A stretch of DNA of 64,000 bases from Ianthella basta (GCA_964019415.1 OZ025882.1:2168927-2232926), one strand, 5' to 3'; counted from the first letter of the stretch, positions 13,360-26,327 are shown. Notes: generated from the sequence alone by a model not told the origin. Translations and numbers: made by a program.

Positions 13360-14935
13360 CCATTGCCTTTATTCCTGTCTGTGCTTCTAACCACATCTCA
13401 TAATACCTCCTCACTTCATCTCGGTGCTTTCGTCCAGTATTGTGTGTCCTGCGCACCGAGGGCTGAGAGGATACACAGGGAACAGGAGAAAAGGAGATGG
13501 CAACATGTGCAGTGGTAAGTAATCAGGGAGAAGTCCAATGGACATACACAGTCGCTAATTCATTGTGTTTTCATCTAGGGTGGCACACGCCTCCCTTTGA
13601 TCCGATTGTTTTTCCTCACTTCACTATTATAATTTTTGTGTCTAATATAAACTGTGTACTGTACACTACTTCTGTAACAAATAAACAAATGTATTGAGCA
13701 GCTTTAATGACTCATATCCACACAGGCAGAGACGCATGCGTGTACACACATGAGCACCTGTGAACACATACCCGCACACATGCGTGTATACACAAACACA
13801 CACTGCCAGAGTTTCATCACCCAGAAACAAGGCAACAGCTAACAAGCAGTAAGGTGAAATGCATTAAAGGCCTCTGGATGAGGTGTAGTCTCACGTAGCC
13901 AGACTGCCATTTGCTCCAACTCGGCGAAATCAGAGCAAAATGGCAGTCGGGCTACATGAGACTAATTGAGGTGAATGCGGTGTGTCTGTTGCTTGTGTTA
14001 CCAAGGTGCACCACCTCCACTTACTGCATAGGTAGCTGTCACTTGTTACAAATGCCATGTGAACATACAGTGCAAACATAGTGCACATTACGATGAGTCA
14101 GCCCCTTCAAGGTACGCATGTGCTGTTGGTGGGTGAGCACTGTTCTCTGCCTATGGCAGAGTACACATTGGGCCCATGTTGTAGGTCGCCGGGTAGAAAA
14201 TGAAAAATAAGTATATTGCTTGTCAGATCCTTTCTCTATTCTCTCTACCACTTGTGTAGTGGAAGAATGGAGTGAGGCTGTAGGTGTGCAGAGCTAGCTA
14301 AGTGCATAGCAGCATCTTCACACTCAATACAAATAGTACCAAGCTTTCACGATAGGACGGAGAGGGCGGAGAGTGGTACCAATATTAGCAATAACTCCAT
14401 TCATTGAACATGCTTTGTTTCACTAGCAGGAATCACATACATAAGCGAAATGGATGAGCAATTGAGTACCACTGCATGTTAGTGTACAGTGACACCTCTC
14501 TGTGTGGGTACATTGGGTAGGTTCAAATGTCTCGATTTAATATATGCAAAGCTCAGTACACTTCACCATGTAGCCAGGACGTATCCTCATTAGATAAGCC
14601 ACGGCCCGTATTCAAAAGGTTCACTACATCTACTGCATGTGAGGCCACTCTGATCAGTGGCAACACACATACACTGTATTGAGTACCAACTAGCATCTGA
14701 AACAACGCCAAAACACCACACGGGTCCATAAAGTAGCTCGCAAGGCTCACCGAGTCGTGTGTGAGATAGGTGTCACAATAGTCGCAGAAGTACCTACAGT
14801 GTAGAGGCGAGAGAAAATACAACATCCAATAAAACACTGTTGGCTCGGAATGCAACAACATTGGCGGTGTCCTGTATATGCACTAAAATCAGCTAGCCGC
14901 CCTCCCTAAGATAAACAAGCAGCTTACTTCGGCAT
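12590..14935 (-). CDS. SNRPC: U1 small nuclear ribonucleoprotein C
   Basis: Five minus-strand exons: 14935-14928 (8 bases, coding MPK in part), 14793-14751, 13462-13360, 13130-13026 and 12774-12590; 147 residues against about 159 in human. The N-terminus MPKYFCDYCDTYL...HNTGRKHRDEVR is the U1-C C2H2-type zinc finger, with ligands C, C, H and H. It is followed by the helix YYEMWLEAQ and a Pro/Gly/Met-rich tail ending in QQQPQQQPH. In known systems the zinc finger stabilises U1 snRNA pairing with the 5' splice site. The 8-base first exon is unusually small but is required by frame. A (CA)n run sits right at the donor of exon 3. The start faces the MICAL-like gene. Confidence 0.95.
13261..13355 (-). 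repeat. (TG)n/(CA)n microsatellite
   Basis: About 95 bp of CA on the plus strand (TG in the sense of SNRPC), directly next to the donor of SNRPC exon 3 at 13359. Confidence 0.98.
13886..13964. repeat. Short hairpin repeat (foldback MITE-like)
   Basis: Arms TAGTCTCACGTAGCCAGACT and its near reverse complement enclose a loop of about 16 bases. The same family occurs at 53536-53636 and 63453-63553. It lies in the intron between SNRPC exons 2 and 3. Confidence 0.8.
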
Positions 14936-15089
14936 GTTCTTGTTGTGCGCACACAGACCGTCAGTACGTTCCGAGGTACGTTGCTCAGTATAATGTGTTG
15001 CGGCCCTGCCACCTTTTAATGGCAGGAACTTACCCTTCATAGCCCCGCCCCCCAATCCGCTTGCTGACTGCGAAGCCGGACGCCCCAAG
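14936..15089. promoter_or_regulatory. Divergent promoter region, SNRPC and MICAL-like gene
   Basis: Only 154 bp lie between the start codons on opposite strands. The sequence is CpG-containing and holds both leaders. No clear TATA element is placed for either gene. Confidence 0.55.
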
Positions 15090-16285
15090 ATGGCCAGGCG
15101 CGGAGGAGTGAAGGCGCTCCAGGAGTGGTGTAGGCTGGCCACAACTGGCTATCGCGATGTGGAGATTACCAATATGACCACGTCGTTCAGAGACGGCCTG
15201 GCTTTCTGCGCCATCATTCACAGATACCGACCAGACATCATGTGAGCAACCGTCTTGCACTTTGAGCACGCTAGCTACGTATCTACCCAATACGGTGTGC
15301 AAGCAGTTCCTATATAGCTGAACCAGCATCCCTGCGTATTCTTTGTGTAGACCTTACGAAAGACTAAAGAAAGGGGACGTGTTGAAGAATAATCAGTTGG
15401 TAAGGATGCTCTCTGTTTGTCGGGAAAGGTCTACTCCCACCGATTTGTTCACCTAATATGGCAGTGGTATGGGGCATTCCTTGGTTGCTATGAACATATA
15501 TCCTCCTATAGCTAAATAATGCAATGAGTCATGGTGGATTACTGTCAATGGTGCAAGAGGAGGCCTGTGCGCTGCAACTTGCTAAATATGGTGGTGTCAG
15601 CCTGTCATGGTCAGGAAAGCCTTTAGCTGACGGACTAACCCAAGTACTACACACCATCCTTGGCATTTGGAGAGGATAGCCAGCTGTTTCATTTAGTGTA
15701 CATACACTCAATATCCCACAGACTGTAGTGTATATAGCAATCATGTGCACTCTTCTCGGGTATCTGAGAGGCAGGCACTTTCTTCATACCACACATAGCA
15801 GTACATCTTGTATTGTGTAATCTGTTGGGGCTAACGCCCAGTCAAACAGATGTTCGTTGTAAGATTGATGATTTCAGAAGAATGCCGAGGAAGTTTATAC
15901 TGTTCACTTACTGTACAAGTGTGGTAACTATAGTATTGCTCTTGTATTGTGCTGTAGTAAAGACAATTGAATTTCATGGTCGAGTTTTCAGGACTGGGAT
16001 TAGATACACGGCTTATGTGTGGGAGTGCCATTTGCTGCAGTTTGTGATAACCTTTACCCTGTAGTGATGTAAAGCAGAGTGTGAAAGGGAAAGTGTTTTC
16101 TTTAAGAAGTTGTTTTCAAAGTACTGAACTGCATAGTGTAATTCATGAAGTCATAACACTGTGTTAAATTGACCATGAAAGTGTGTTGGTGAGAAGCTGT
16201 GAGCATGTGTGTGTGCATGTGTACGTGCGTGTGTGTGTGTTGGTGTGAGTGCTAGTGCGAGGATACGTTTGTGGTGGAGTTGGAG

Positions 16286-16330
<45 letters not shown>

Positions 16331-19300
16331 GGTGTGAGTACATGTGTATGTGCTGGTGATCATGTGTGTGCTAATACTTGTGTACGTGTGCACAATGCAT
16401 ACATGTACTCTGTGTAACAATTTGTGATACCAGTTTGTCATATCCATATTTGGAATTCAGCTCCAGTATGGGCAGCAAGTCCAGCAGTTCTGCAGCTATT
16501 GGAACCCTTGACATATACTGGGTGTTTTACATACTCATGCTACGAAATTGAAGAACTTGACTGTTACTTTCACATAATTTTTTGGGAATGGGGAGCACAT
16601 GTAAGATGATTTGACCACAGATGTCTTCGTCACTTACAAAACTTCTGTAACTGATCAAAACCCTCATGGCTGACACATTTTCCGATTATTCCCCCATTGC
16701 TTTGTAGGTGAAAACTTGTTAACACTCATGTTCTTTCTAATTGTAATTGATTGCTCCTCTAAGCATGGGAAACATTTTTATTGCGGCATAATGGTTTCCT
16801 ACAACACTGCCCAGCTGTATGGGGTGTTGGCTCAGTGCCAGCTGACTGTTTGGTATAATGGGAATGGTACCTTTGTGTTTTGAATGCTAAACTTGCTGCT
16901 ATGCTGATACAATGCAGCCTCCTTATAGAAGACACCTCGCTATTGACTTGCACTATATATACGTACTTAGTGATGTGTTTGAAATTACCCCTGAAGAATA
17001 TGGGAGGATTCTTATTCATGATTCTTGCTGTCTCAATGGTGTCTGGAATCACTATAATATCTTAATTTACAATTCTTGTGATTTGCATTGATGTTTTCTC
17101 ACTCTATAGGCGTTTTCAGTGGCTGAGAATGAACTTGGAATTGCTGCTTTGTTGGATGCCGATGACATGCTAGCCTTGTCCGTTCCTGACAAGCTCAGTG
17201 TGTGCACCTATGTGTCACAATACTACAACTATTTCCACACCAGGGCACCAGTGATGGGACCGCTTGGCATCCCTCCCAAGGACCATGCTGCAGCTGCCAA
17301 ACGCAGTTCACTTGAGAAATCAGCCAGCACCTCTGCCATCCCACACAGCAATAGCCCTAAGCCCCATCCCATGTTGCCAAGGACAAATACCACAATAGAA
17401 CGGGCTGCGCCTCCTGCAGTAGAACCTAAACGACTGCCACCTGTAAAACCAGCACAGGCTCCTCCCGTCAATAGACTGCAACCCAGGGAGACTGCACCAG
17501 CTACTGCAAAACCCCCTAACCCTCCGTCTCCACGTTATCAACCATACCCTGAACACAGACCAAGTGCTCCAGCAGGGAGAAAGCTGCCACCTCCTCCAAC
17601 GGCTGTGTCCCTTGCCGTCCCACAAAGGACTCCTGCGCCTGCGACCAACCCACCTAAAGCCACTGCACAACATTCCGAATCTGTTGCCAGTAGACGGAGC
17701 ATCTTTGAGCCACAAGGCTCCCAGCAGTCTCCTCCTACAGCACCCATGCCAGTGAAGAGGCCACCAAAGCCAGCCCCTCGCTCCAAAGTCTCCACATCTC
17801 CTCCTCATAATGGCACAGAAACAGAAGAGCCAGTAGCTGTGTCCAAGGTACTGTGTGCATTACGCATAGTATACGTACAGCTGTATGTACAGCTGTACTG
17901 GTACCTGCTTGAGCTCAGCACGCTCTGTTATAGTCCCTACACACTTGCTGTGCTGCACTACTACACATTGTTTTAAATTTTCCTCACTGCCTTTAGTAAT
18001 ATATTGCCTTACGGCTACAAATTTTAGCGTCAACTAAATTATTTAGCATTTGAAACATTAAGGATGTGTCAGGTACTAATTTTAGTGATTTTCAAGTTGT
18101 TTGTGTGTATAACAACTTATTCTGTACAGAGATTGTGAGTACAAGCTTTTTAGTGATCCTTGCAATACTCGCTAATTTCTCTAAAATTAGTACATGTGAA
18201 AATTAGTAGTCTCAAGGTAAGCCTGCGTGTTTGTGTTTTTTGTTAATAATAATGTCTTCAATTGTTCTGCATACATAGTATTTGGTGCTTCATGACTGTT
18301 CCCTTTCCACTGACCCACTGCAGAGTGGTACCAAAAGGAAGATGGGGCAGGAAGAGTGCGCCAACTGTGGGCGTAGGGTGTTCCTTGCCGAGCGCATGCA
18401 GGTTGAGACTCGTGTGTTCCATCGCAGCTGCTTCCGGTGCATGGTGTGCAATATGACTCTCCGACCCGGAGCTCACAGGTTTGATGGCGGACAGTTCTAT
18501 TGTTCGGCACACTATACCACAATGAAGCGTTCGAGGAACATCAAGAAGGTCATTGAAGAGAGAGGAATTTCTGAGCAGGCCCTGTATGCCGTAGTGAAGA
18601 AACCGAAGACAGGATCTCCACCACCAGCACAGCCACAACAGCAGCAGCAAGAGGCACATGCACCAACACTACCTCCAAGGCAGCAACAAGAACAACCTGT
18701 ACCAGTGGTGCCTCCAAAGCAGAAGCAGCAATCCCCACCCCTGCCTGAATCAGAGTATGACGATCCTATGCCTGCCTATGCGGCAGTGGTGAAAGAGAAG
18801 CCTGGGGATAAGGAGCTGGTGAAATCGTCTCTCTCGAAGATTTTGATGGATGCAGCTGCTGCGAAGCAAGTGAAAGATGCAGAAGGAGGAGTGGGCAAAG
18901 TTGCTCCCTTACATACTAAAGAGCAAAAAGACGTCGAAGGCCCGACCACACTGGAAGAGCTTCCACCAGACCACTATGAAATAGACCCACAGTACATGGA
19001 GAAATGGAAGCAGAAGATATCTAAGCAGGTCTATGATGAGCCCTTAGCTGTTGATACTGCAGTGACAGGCGAAGAGAAGGAGCCAGTTAGGGCAGCCCCG
19101 CCAAAGGTGCTGATTGGGGTATCTGGGGTGAAAAGGAAGACAGACACAGAAGAGGCAACTGGCAAAGCTGCCCTCTTGCATGCCAAGGAGCAAAATGGTG
19201 GGTCGCGACCGATCACTTTGGAGGACCTACCACTGGGACACTACGAAACGGATCCGGAGTACATGGAGAACAGGAAGCTGAAGTTGGCCGAGCCTCAACT

Positions 19301-22300
19301 AGATGAGTATGAATATGTTGTTCCACCTTCTGATGTGTGGATAAGTGGTGCAGAAGATGTTTCACCAGCCCTACCAGTCAACCCTCCTCCACTTAAAGGC
19401 AAATCAGAAGCCACAACTTCTGTAACGAAGCTGAGTGCTGGTGATCTTAGTCAGTCTCAAATTCGACGGGCAAAAGAAACGGCTGAAGAGGCAAAGAAAC
19501 GGCGCCCTCCTCCACCCCGTCCTGCTCCATTTGTTAGACGTCCTCCCCCTGTACCCCCTGGTGGAGTGAATGCACCTCCTGCTACCAAGAAGGTTCGGCA
19601 GAAGAAGAAGAAGAAGATAACTCTCGAGCAAATTGACATGGAGCTGCAGCAAATCAGCGAGAAGCAGCAGCAATTGGAGGAGCGAGGCGTGGTACTTGAG
19701 AAAGAGATCAGAGAGAGTTATGACAGTAGGTTGTATGTATACATATCTGAGGGTAGTTGTGCCGTAGTACTTTCTGCTTCGTACTCTCTGGCTCTGTCCT
19801 TTAATCTGCATTACTTTGTAACTCTGCTTCAAAGGACAATGATGCCCCATCTCTGAGCAGTTGTACTTCTGCATGTATTCAGGAAGTAGCTAGCACTCTG
19901 TTTGTGAGAATTGCCAGAAAAGAAAAGCTTAAATATCCCTCCAGCTTGTTTTTCCGGGCAGCAATGGTTAATATATATATAGTTTGTGGTCGCCGTGGCA
20001 ATGTGATATGTGCCATATTCAAGTGTTGTACAGTGGAACTGCACAATTTTGTAGCAGTTTCCAGACCTAGGGGCTGTTGTTACCTATAGGATACGTACAT
20101 GCTGGTAATGTACACACTTATCATATACGTACCACTCGGTCTGTAACCTAGGAAACAGCTACCCAAGAGCTGGAAACTCTTGCATGATTGCATAATTCCA
20201 CTGCACTGTGTGCGGTAATGACATCACTTGCCCAAGAATTGTGCAAGTGATAGTCATGTGACATTTGATTGCTGAATTTGTGAACAAGAGCATTGTGACT
20301 CGATTGTGCCTTTACTCTAGTGAGCTTATGGTCGGTCTGTGACAGTGTTACTGTCTTCCTTTGCAGCAATTGACAAAGAGGATCACCTGATGGATGAATG
20401 GTTTGACCTGATCAAACAGAGAGATGAGCTCAATGCTAAAGAGGAGGAGTATGTGTACATGTAAGTAAGCATTCATGATGGACATTGTATAGTGTATAAA
20501 AAATCCATTGGAATTAAAAGGGATTTAGGAATGGCCAGCAGAAAAAGCATAGAAACAAGCAACAGTAACTCAACACCATGATGAACCACATTGCCGTGAA
20601 GTTCGCTATGTATTCCTAATTTCCTTGTACAGCTACAGGGGCCCAAATGTCTAGCTAGCTAGTCCCATGTAATTTCCTTGTAGCTACATGGGACTAGCTA
20701 GCTAGACATTTGGGCCCCTGTAGCTGTACATAGTGTTGAGTTACTGTTGCTTGTTTCTATGCTTTTTCTGCTGGCCATACCTAGATCCCTTTGAATTCTA
20801 AGGAATTTTTATACACTTGTTTGTACAGTTTTTGCATAACCAAAGGACTGTGGTTACATCAGATTGATACCAGCGCTGACTCTTACCCCTTCCTTAAAGT
20901 AGCTGAAGGTTGTGCAGAGCATCGAGCACAGTTATGTCACTTTTAGATGAAGCAGCTGCCGTGTACCGTACGGTATACCAGCGCAACAAATTGGCAGCAT
21001 TGGGGGTATCTTTAATACACGGGGAAGACAAATTTCCTGCCCGCTCCAGCGCTGCACTTATCGGATTGCCACCGGTGCTCAGATCCTAGTCCTTGAGCTA
21101 GGTACGTAAGTCCTCGTACACGACTTGGGTCCGTAGGTGTCCTGTGTCGTGCGCTAGGAGCACGCAAAAATTCTGTGGGAAGAATAAGAATAATATGAAA
21201 AGAACAAATGGGGTACGAGCAGCCTATGACGCTTTTCTCCTACGTGAACTCCAAGTTGCCTTTGGGTGCGCTGCCGACTTCAATACATCTAAAGAAGCCA
21301 ATCCATGGCCTTTAATTGTTCTTTGCCACTGCCGTTTGGCTAGTTTCACTGAAGCGCCCTAATACATTAAGATAGGGACGCCATTTTGAATTCCTAAATA
21401 GACGTCACGAGCGTGACGTCTGATAGTGTGTAGAACATTTGTGTGTCCTAAGAAAACTATGTTTGTAAACTAGTCCAGGTGGTGTGTGGCTGTCGTGTTT
21501 GTCATGTGACTGTCATGTGGCTGTCATGTGTTTGTCATGTGACTGTCATGTGATGAGTTGGGCGTACTGAGATGATTGCATTGGTATGAATGTACAGCTA
21601 TCATGTGTGTGTATAGAACAAGTATAATATGCCACTTTGCTGTACACCACTTGGTGTGGTACCATCACTGAATACAAATCTGAGACTTTATGTATGTGTA
21701 TACCATATACGCTTAAACCTTCGCGGTTTTCGTGGACCAGCAAACATCTGTGAAAGTTTCACCCCGCAAAAAACTTACACAAGGCTTTATTTCTCCTGCT
21801 TGAGACTCTGCAACCGCAAGAGTAAAACTACAAAAACTCGCGAACCGCAAAAGTTTAAACCCCACCAAAGTTTTAGGAACTAATACATACAGTAATGTAT
21901 GTGTCACTATATGCTAGCTATAAATGAGTGCGTACTATCCTGTATGATCCCATGCTGTGCCTACTGTGCTGCTTGTGTCCATGTACGTACAGGCGAAAGG
22001 ACTTGGAGCTGCTGAATCAGCACGCAGAACTGGAGAAGGAAGTTAGAGAGCGACTTGGAAAGGATGGTATGCGTGCTTGTCTGGACTTGATTTGTATTAT
22101 CAGATATCCACTCTGTAGGTACAGTGTAGGGATTGTGGTGTGTGTCAGAGAGCCATGGCAGTGTATTACAAGGTGTGTATGTGTGTTATGTGTGTGCGTG
22201 TGTGTGTTTACCTGTAGACACGAGCAAGACCATGCTGGAGAAGCTTGAGGAAGAGGCAATGATCAAGGAGTTGGTTGAACTTGTAGAGAAAAGAAACCAA

Positions 22301-22644
22301 TTGGTGCTGGAGCTGGAAGAAGAGAGACTGAAGTAAGTTGTGTGTGTGTGGGGGGGGGGGGGGTTGAATAGCAGTGAATGTATAGTTTACGTAACACGTT
22401 ATAAGGTGTGCGTGAGTGTGTGTGGTGTGCTTGTGCATGAGAGTGAGTGTGTTTGCGTGTTAGTGTGTGTGTGTGCTGTGTGTGTGGTGTGTGTGTTCAT
22501 CAGGCAGCTTTCTACAGTCCTTCATCATCCTTCCTGTCTCTCTCCTCACCCAGGGAGGAAGAGGAAAAGGAGAAAGGAGCACCCAAAGTATTGAGTAAGT
22601 TTCTTTGTCCACATTGTCGTGTTTCTGAAGTAAAGGTAAGCTAG
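15090..22644 (+). CDS. MICALL: MICAL-like protein (CH-LIM-bMERB)
   Basis: Eight exons: 15090-15241, 15351-15399, 17110-17847, 18324-19725, 20367-20460, 21993-22066, 22218-22332 and 22554-22644; about 904 residues. Order of domains: calponin-homology domain (ALQEWCR...[12 protein letters not shown]...ELGIAALLD), a Pro-rich linker, a LIM domain (CANCGRR...[10 protein letters not shown]...FYCSAHY), a long disordered part with a PPPRPAPF stretch, and a C-terminal coiled-coil bMERB domain ([20 protein letters not shown] to [18 protein letters not shown]). No monooxygenase domain, as in MICALL1/2. Family members bind Rab8/Rab13-type GTPases and link membranes to actin. Residues coded near 18880-19050 and 19145-19310 form an internal repeat around HYExDPxYME. 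The last exon may instead splice at a GTAAGT at 22595, so the extreme C-terminus is uncertain. Confidence 0.9.
16287..16329 (+). repeat. (TG)n microsatellite
   Basis: TG run in MICALL intron 2, with further broken TG sequence on both sides (16190-16400). Confidence 0.97.
20492..20816. repeat. 325-bp palindromic hairpin element
   Basis: The two halves are near-perfect reverse complements, from GTGTATAAA at the left to TTTATACAC at the right, with the centre near 20670-20690. The inner arms (GGGGCCCAAATGTCTAGC and complement) match exactly. It starts 32 bp after the donor of MICALL exon 5 and would form a very strong stem in the pre-mRNA. It looks like a foldback MITE. Confidence 0.85.
20934..21362 (+). 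pseudogene. Remnant of an unidentified coding sequence in a MICALL intron
   Basis: A 51-residue frame (20934-21089, beginning [18 protein letters not shown]) and, in a different frame, a 72-residue frame (21144-21362) containing [10 protein letters not shown] and ending [10 protein letters not shown] similar FDAWLLRELH motif followed by a hydrophobic IVL stretch occurs inside a TIR element at 45660-45804. Repeated motifs with broken frames suggest fragments of a mobile-element gene or a retrocopy. I do not recognise the protein. Confidence 0.35.
21715..21885. repeat. Imperfect inverted repeat rich in CGCGG/CCGCGA words
   Basis: AAACCTTCGCGGTTTTCG near the left and CGCGAACCGCAAAAGTTTAAAC near the right are roughly inverted copies. 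Such segments resemble decayed short DNA transposons. No coding content is convincing. Confidence 0.4.
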
Positions 22645-24020
22645 CATCCAGGCAACTAACCATTTTAGCAGGATGCAGTCAGTGGAAGTAGAATAAGGAT
22701 GTTTTGGCCACAATGGCCGTCAGCTGAATGAAGATTCATTCATCTGTGACAGAAGATTGAAAGAATGAGTATTCATTCATCTGACAAATGCCTTTTTGGC
22801 CATAATGTCCCGAAAAAGCCTTTCTGTTGCTACATCACCTCACTTGAAAGCTGGCTCATGTGCCATTGGTATTCCTGCTTGTAGCCATGAATTTCTGCGA
22901 CATCAAAGGTCTATGTATATGTATGTTAAGTTTAGCAACCAGTTACATCTGGAGATCTGCAGATATTTGGAGAGTGTGCCCATACGTACTTTAGTTCAGA
23001 AGAGTTATTGCAATAGCCATTTTACACACTATTAAGGGGTTAAATTATACTGTGACGCTTTGATGATAGCAATTGGAAGTGCGTGAAATGTACTGGTACA
23101 GGGGCATTCAACACGTCACATTTAAGATGAGAGATATGTAATGATTACTCTTTCTTTCATTCGCAGGCCCCCTTGATGCACCCCTTTTTGGGCAGTCCAG
23201 CTTTTTTGTTTAATTCTTTATACTCCTCAAATGTGAGGCTAACAATTTGATTTCCATTGGGAATCGCTATTGAATTTGCCAATGCAAACAACCTACATAA
23301 TTTTGTGTGTGCATGACATTGACGAATAAGCAGAATTTAAGTTTTGTATCTCTGTTATTATTACTGCACATGGGAACATTATATAGTGAAACAAAAGATG
23401 ATTCTACGTATACAACATGCAGTGTGTAGAGAGTGTACCTCAGATACTGATAATTGTGTACGTAGACACCTCTTGTGTGTGCATGTAGATTGAAATACCA
23501 CATCAGATGTATGTACGTTATGCATATGGTACAGCAATCAGTGTATATAGGGATATATCAGTATATGTTGGTGGGTGGTTGTATGCTGTAATATGACATA
23601 TAAAAGTAGTGCAGATGTCACCAGTGAAGAAGTGTGGGCTGTATCTATCGATCGCGACTATAATGTGCAGCAGTGTATACCTGCTGTGGGGCCAAGTCAA
23701 CTGCAGGATTAAGAGAGGTAAGCTTACCATTCTGCTCCTTGCATGCAATGCCCTTTGCTATAGCAGTATGTCCAGCGCATAACGTTGGGTCATTTCTGAC
23801 ATGGACTTATACACAATATAATGGTGATTGACACAAACAGTGCACAATGAGGTTATAAAGACAATAAATTAGTGTAATTATTGATCTGTTCAATTAGATC
23901 AATCAAATCAATCACTTTTAACGAGTTCAACACCCACCACGTCAGCACAGGGAACAATAGAATATGTCACTTCCTTAAAGATGACATTATAATTGCAACA
24001 AACAGATTCATTCAACAACC
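22645..24020. other. Convergent intergenic region, MICALL and LSM11 3' ends
   Basis: No protein-like open frame is seen. The sequence is AT-richer from 22680. ATTCATTCATCTG occurs twice near 22730-22785. AATAAA lies near 23866 on the plus strand. I see no RNA gene. Confidence 0.5.
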
Positions 24021-25285
24021 TCAAGCACTTGAGCCTCTCCTGGCAACTAGAATCACATTGTCTCCTCTGATGAATACCTGTGCTGAGTGCTGCCAAAGGG
24101 GAGGGGCAGTGCCCCGCCCACACTGACTGTGGGCAGCAAAGAGCTTTAACAAGCCATGACACTCTGGAGGGTACCTCTGTGGAGCACAAAGTTCCTCTCC
24201 ACTTTGGCCAATGCTAGCAGTGCTTTGGGTATGGCTAACAGTGCCTGTGTGTTCTGATAGGTGGTGCTCAGTCATTCTGCAACTTGACATATCTGTGAAG
24301 TCTTCCTCTTCCGTCTCTGATTTGTCTGCTTTTGCCTTGTGCTCACTGTCACTTGAGCTGGTGATGGCCTCAATATGAAGATCAAACCTTTGTGGAGTAC
24401 CAGCACTGTTGTGAACCTGTTCTTCCTTGGTACTGTTCTCTTCATCAGTGACACAATCACTGCTGATATCCTCCACAACACTAGGATACTCCTGGGGACA
24501 TTGTGCAGTCAGCTGTTTGCTAAGTCCCAGGACTTGACCAGTGGTAGTGCTAGCTGCATGTGGCACTCCAGCTGCTCCGTCTGTCGATAATCCTCTTTTC
24601 CTGTTTCTCCTCTTTCTCTTCGGTCTCTTCCTCTGTCCACCTTGAGGCTTAAAGGGAATGTAAACCTCCCATGCATCTTGAAGCACCACGTTAAAATGAT
24701 GGTCGAAGAGAACTAATGTACCTTCTGTGACACCTCGCAGTCCTGCAATGTGTCTAGTCCAAACTTGCACACGGGCTCTTTCTTTCACACACTCTTTTAG
24801 AAACAGAAACGGCTTCAGATGTGGTTCTGCAGAAACAGATGGTTAACTATAACAAGTACTCCGGGAGTAGTCCGGAGCAGAAATGACATGCGCATGCACC
24901 TAAGCTACACCTGAACAATATAAGACGTGCCTTTCATGAAATCGACAACCGTCCTGACCTGCTTCGCTGCCTTACGACCCGTACTTGCATCTGCATCTTC
25001 CACCACACTTAACGGAGCAGAGGGAGCCGTTTCTTCTCTGCTCCGTTCCGTCCCCTCGCTGGAGCGCTGCTCCCGTCGCGCCACCAGCGCTCGCTTGCTA
25101 ACGGTCCCTTTCACAAGGGCCTCGTACTGAGCTAAATTGTCTAGAGGTTGCACTTCTGGACAGGGTAAGCTAACATTCTCCTCTGAAGTTGAAAGGGCTT
25201 TCAAAGGATCAAAATTGACAGAAAGGATATCCAAACTGGAGCTATTGACTGCTTCCTTGCTGTCACGTTGGGATGAGTCGGCCAT
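24021..25285 (-). CDS. LSM11: U7 snRNA-associated Sm-like protein LSm11
   Basis: Two minus-strand exons: 25285-24931 and 24826-24021; 386 residues. The N-terminal 120 residues are hydrophilic with a PLKAL motif. The Sm1 half is seen in VQVWTRHIAGLRGVTEGTLVLFD...NVVLQD. A long charged spacer of about 165 residues follows (RKRPKRKRRNRKR, then acidic). The Sm2 half QVFIRGDNVILVAR closes the fold near the C-terminus. A long insert between Sm1 and Sm2 plus an extended N-terminus is the LSm11 pattern. LSm11 replaces an Sm protein in the U7 snRNP that cuts histone pre-mRNA 3' ends. The intron needs a GC donor (AAAG/GCACGT) to keep phase. An upstream in-frame ATG at 25324 exists; 25285 was chosen for its better context. 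The start is 58 bp from the ENT start. Confidence 0.88.
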
Positions 25286-25343
25286 TTTGACAACCCAGAA
25301 GATGTTGCAATAATTATTTCGCAATATTGAAATACAGTGTAAA
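25286..25343. promoter_or_regulatory. Very short divergent promoter region, LSM11 and ENT
   Basis: 58 bp separate the two start codons, so the leaders or promoters must overlap the neighbouring transcription unit. The stretch is AT-rich around AATAATTATTTCGC. Confidence 0.55.
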
Positions 25344-26261
25344 ATGGCTGCTAGTGGTGGAGAGACGTCTCGCTATCAACTCCCACCCTCTACAAGGTCC
25401 ACATCGGTAGGAGATGCGGAGGATAACAACGGAAATCCACTTCAGAAAAGACATGGAGACCAAGGAAGCGCAGTAAACGCAGGAAAGAGCGAACCAAGGG
25501 ACCGCTTTTATCTAGTCTACATTGCCATGGTTGTGACAGGCGCCGGCATCCTCTTTCCGTACAATTCGTACATCGCTGCAGCAGACTATTTCTATTACAT
25601 CTATCCAGATAAATACCCGGAGACAGTGTTCCCCTTTACCTACATGTACGTTACATTGGCTGGTGTGCTGTTCACAGTGGCCACGTTGGATGTGTTCCCT
25701 CTCCATGGACGCATACTCTTTGGGTACATCAATTTCTCCATTGCGCTGTTGTTTGTGCCCCTCCTGGATATTGGTGTGTCTGGCTGCATTATGGATACCA
25801 ATGTGGCGTTTGGGCTGACAGTGCTGAGTGTTGCTATATATGCGTGTGGGAATGGAGGTGAGTGGGAGTGGCCATGAGGGAGGGGAGGGGAGGGGTGGGG
25901 TGGAGTGGGGCAGGGGGTAAATAAGTGAGGAGAGTGTGATGAGGGAGGGGGAGAGTGGTGGGGTTCAAGGTTGAAGGAGAGGCAAGATTTATGACATGGG
26001 AGAGGTGGGCTGGATGAGGGGCAGGGATGGGAATTCTATCACAGTGTCACTCTGTCACAGTGTCACTCTATCACAGTGTCACTCTATCACAGTGTCACTT
26101 CGTCACAGTGTCACTCTGTCACAGTATCATTCTGTCACATTGTGCAGTGCAACAGCCCAGCTATTATGGGATGGCTGGCATGCTCCCAAAAAAGTACACT
26201 CAGGCTATTCAAGCTGGCGAAGGCGAGTGATGGTGTGTGTTTGTGTACGTTTGTGGGTCAT

Positions 26262-26327
<66 letters not shown>

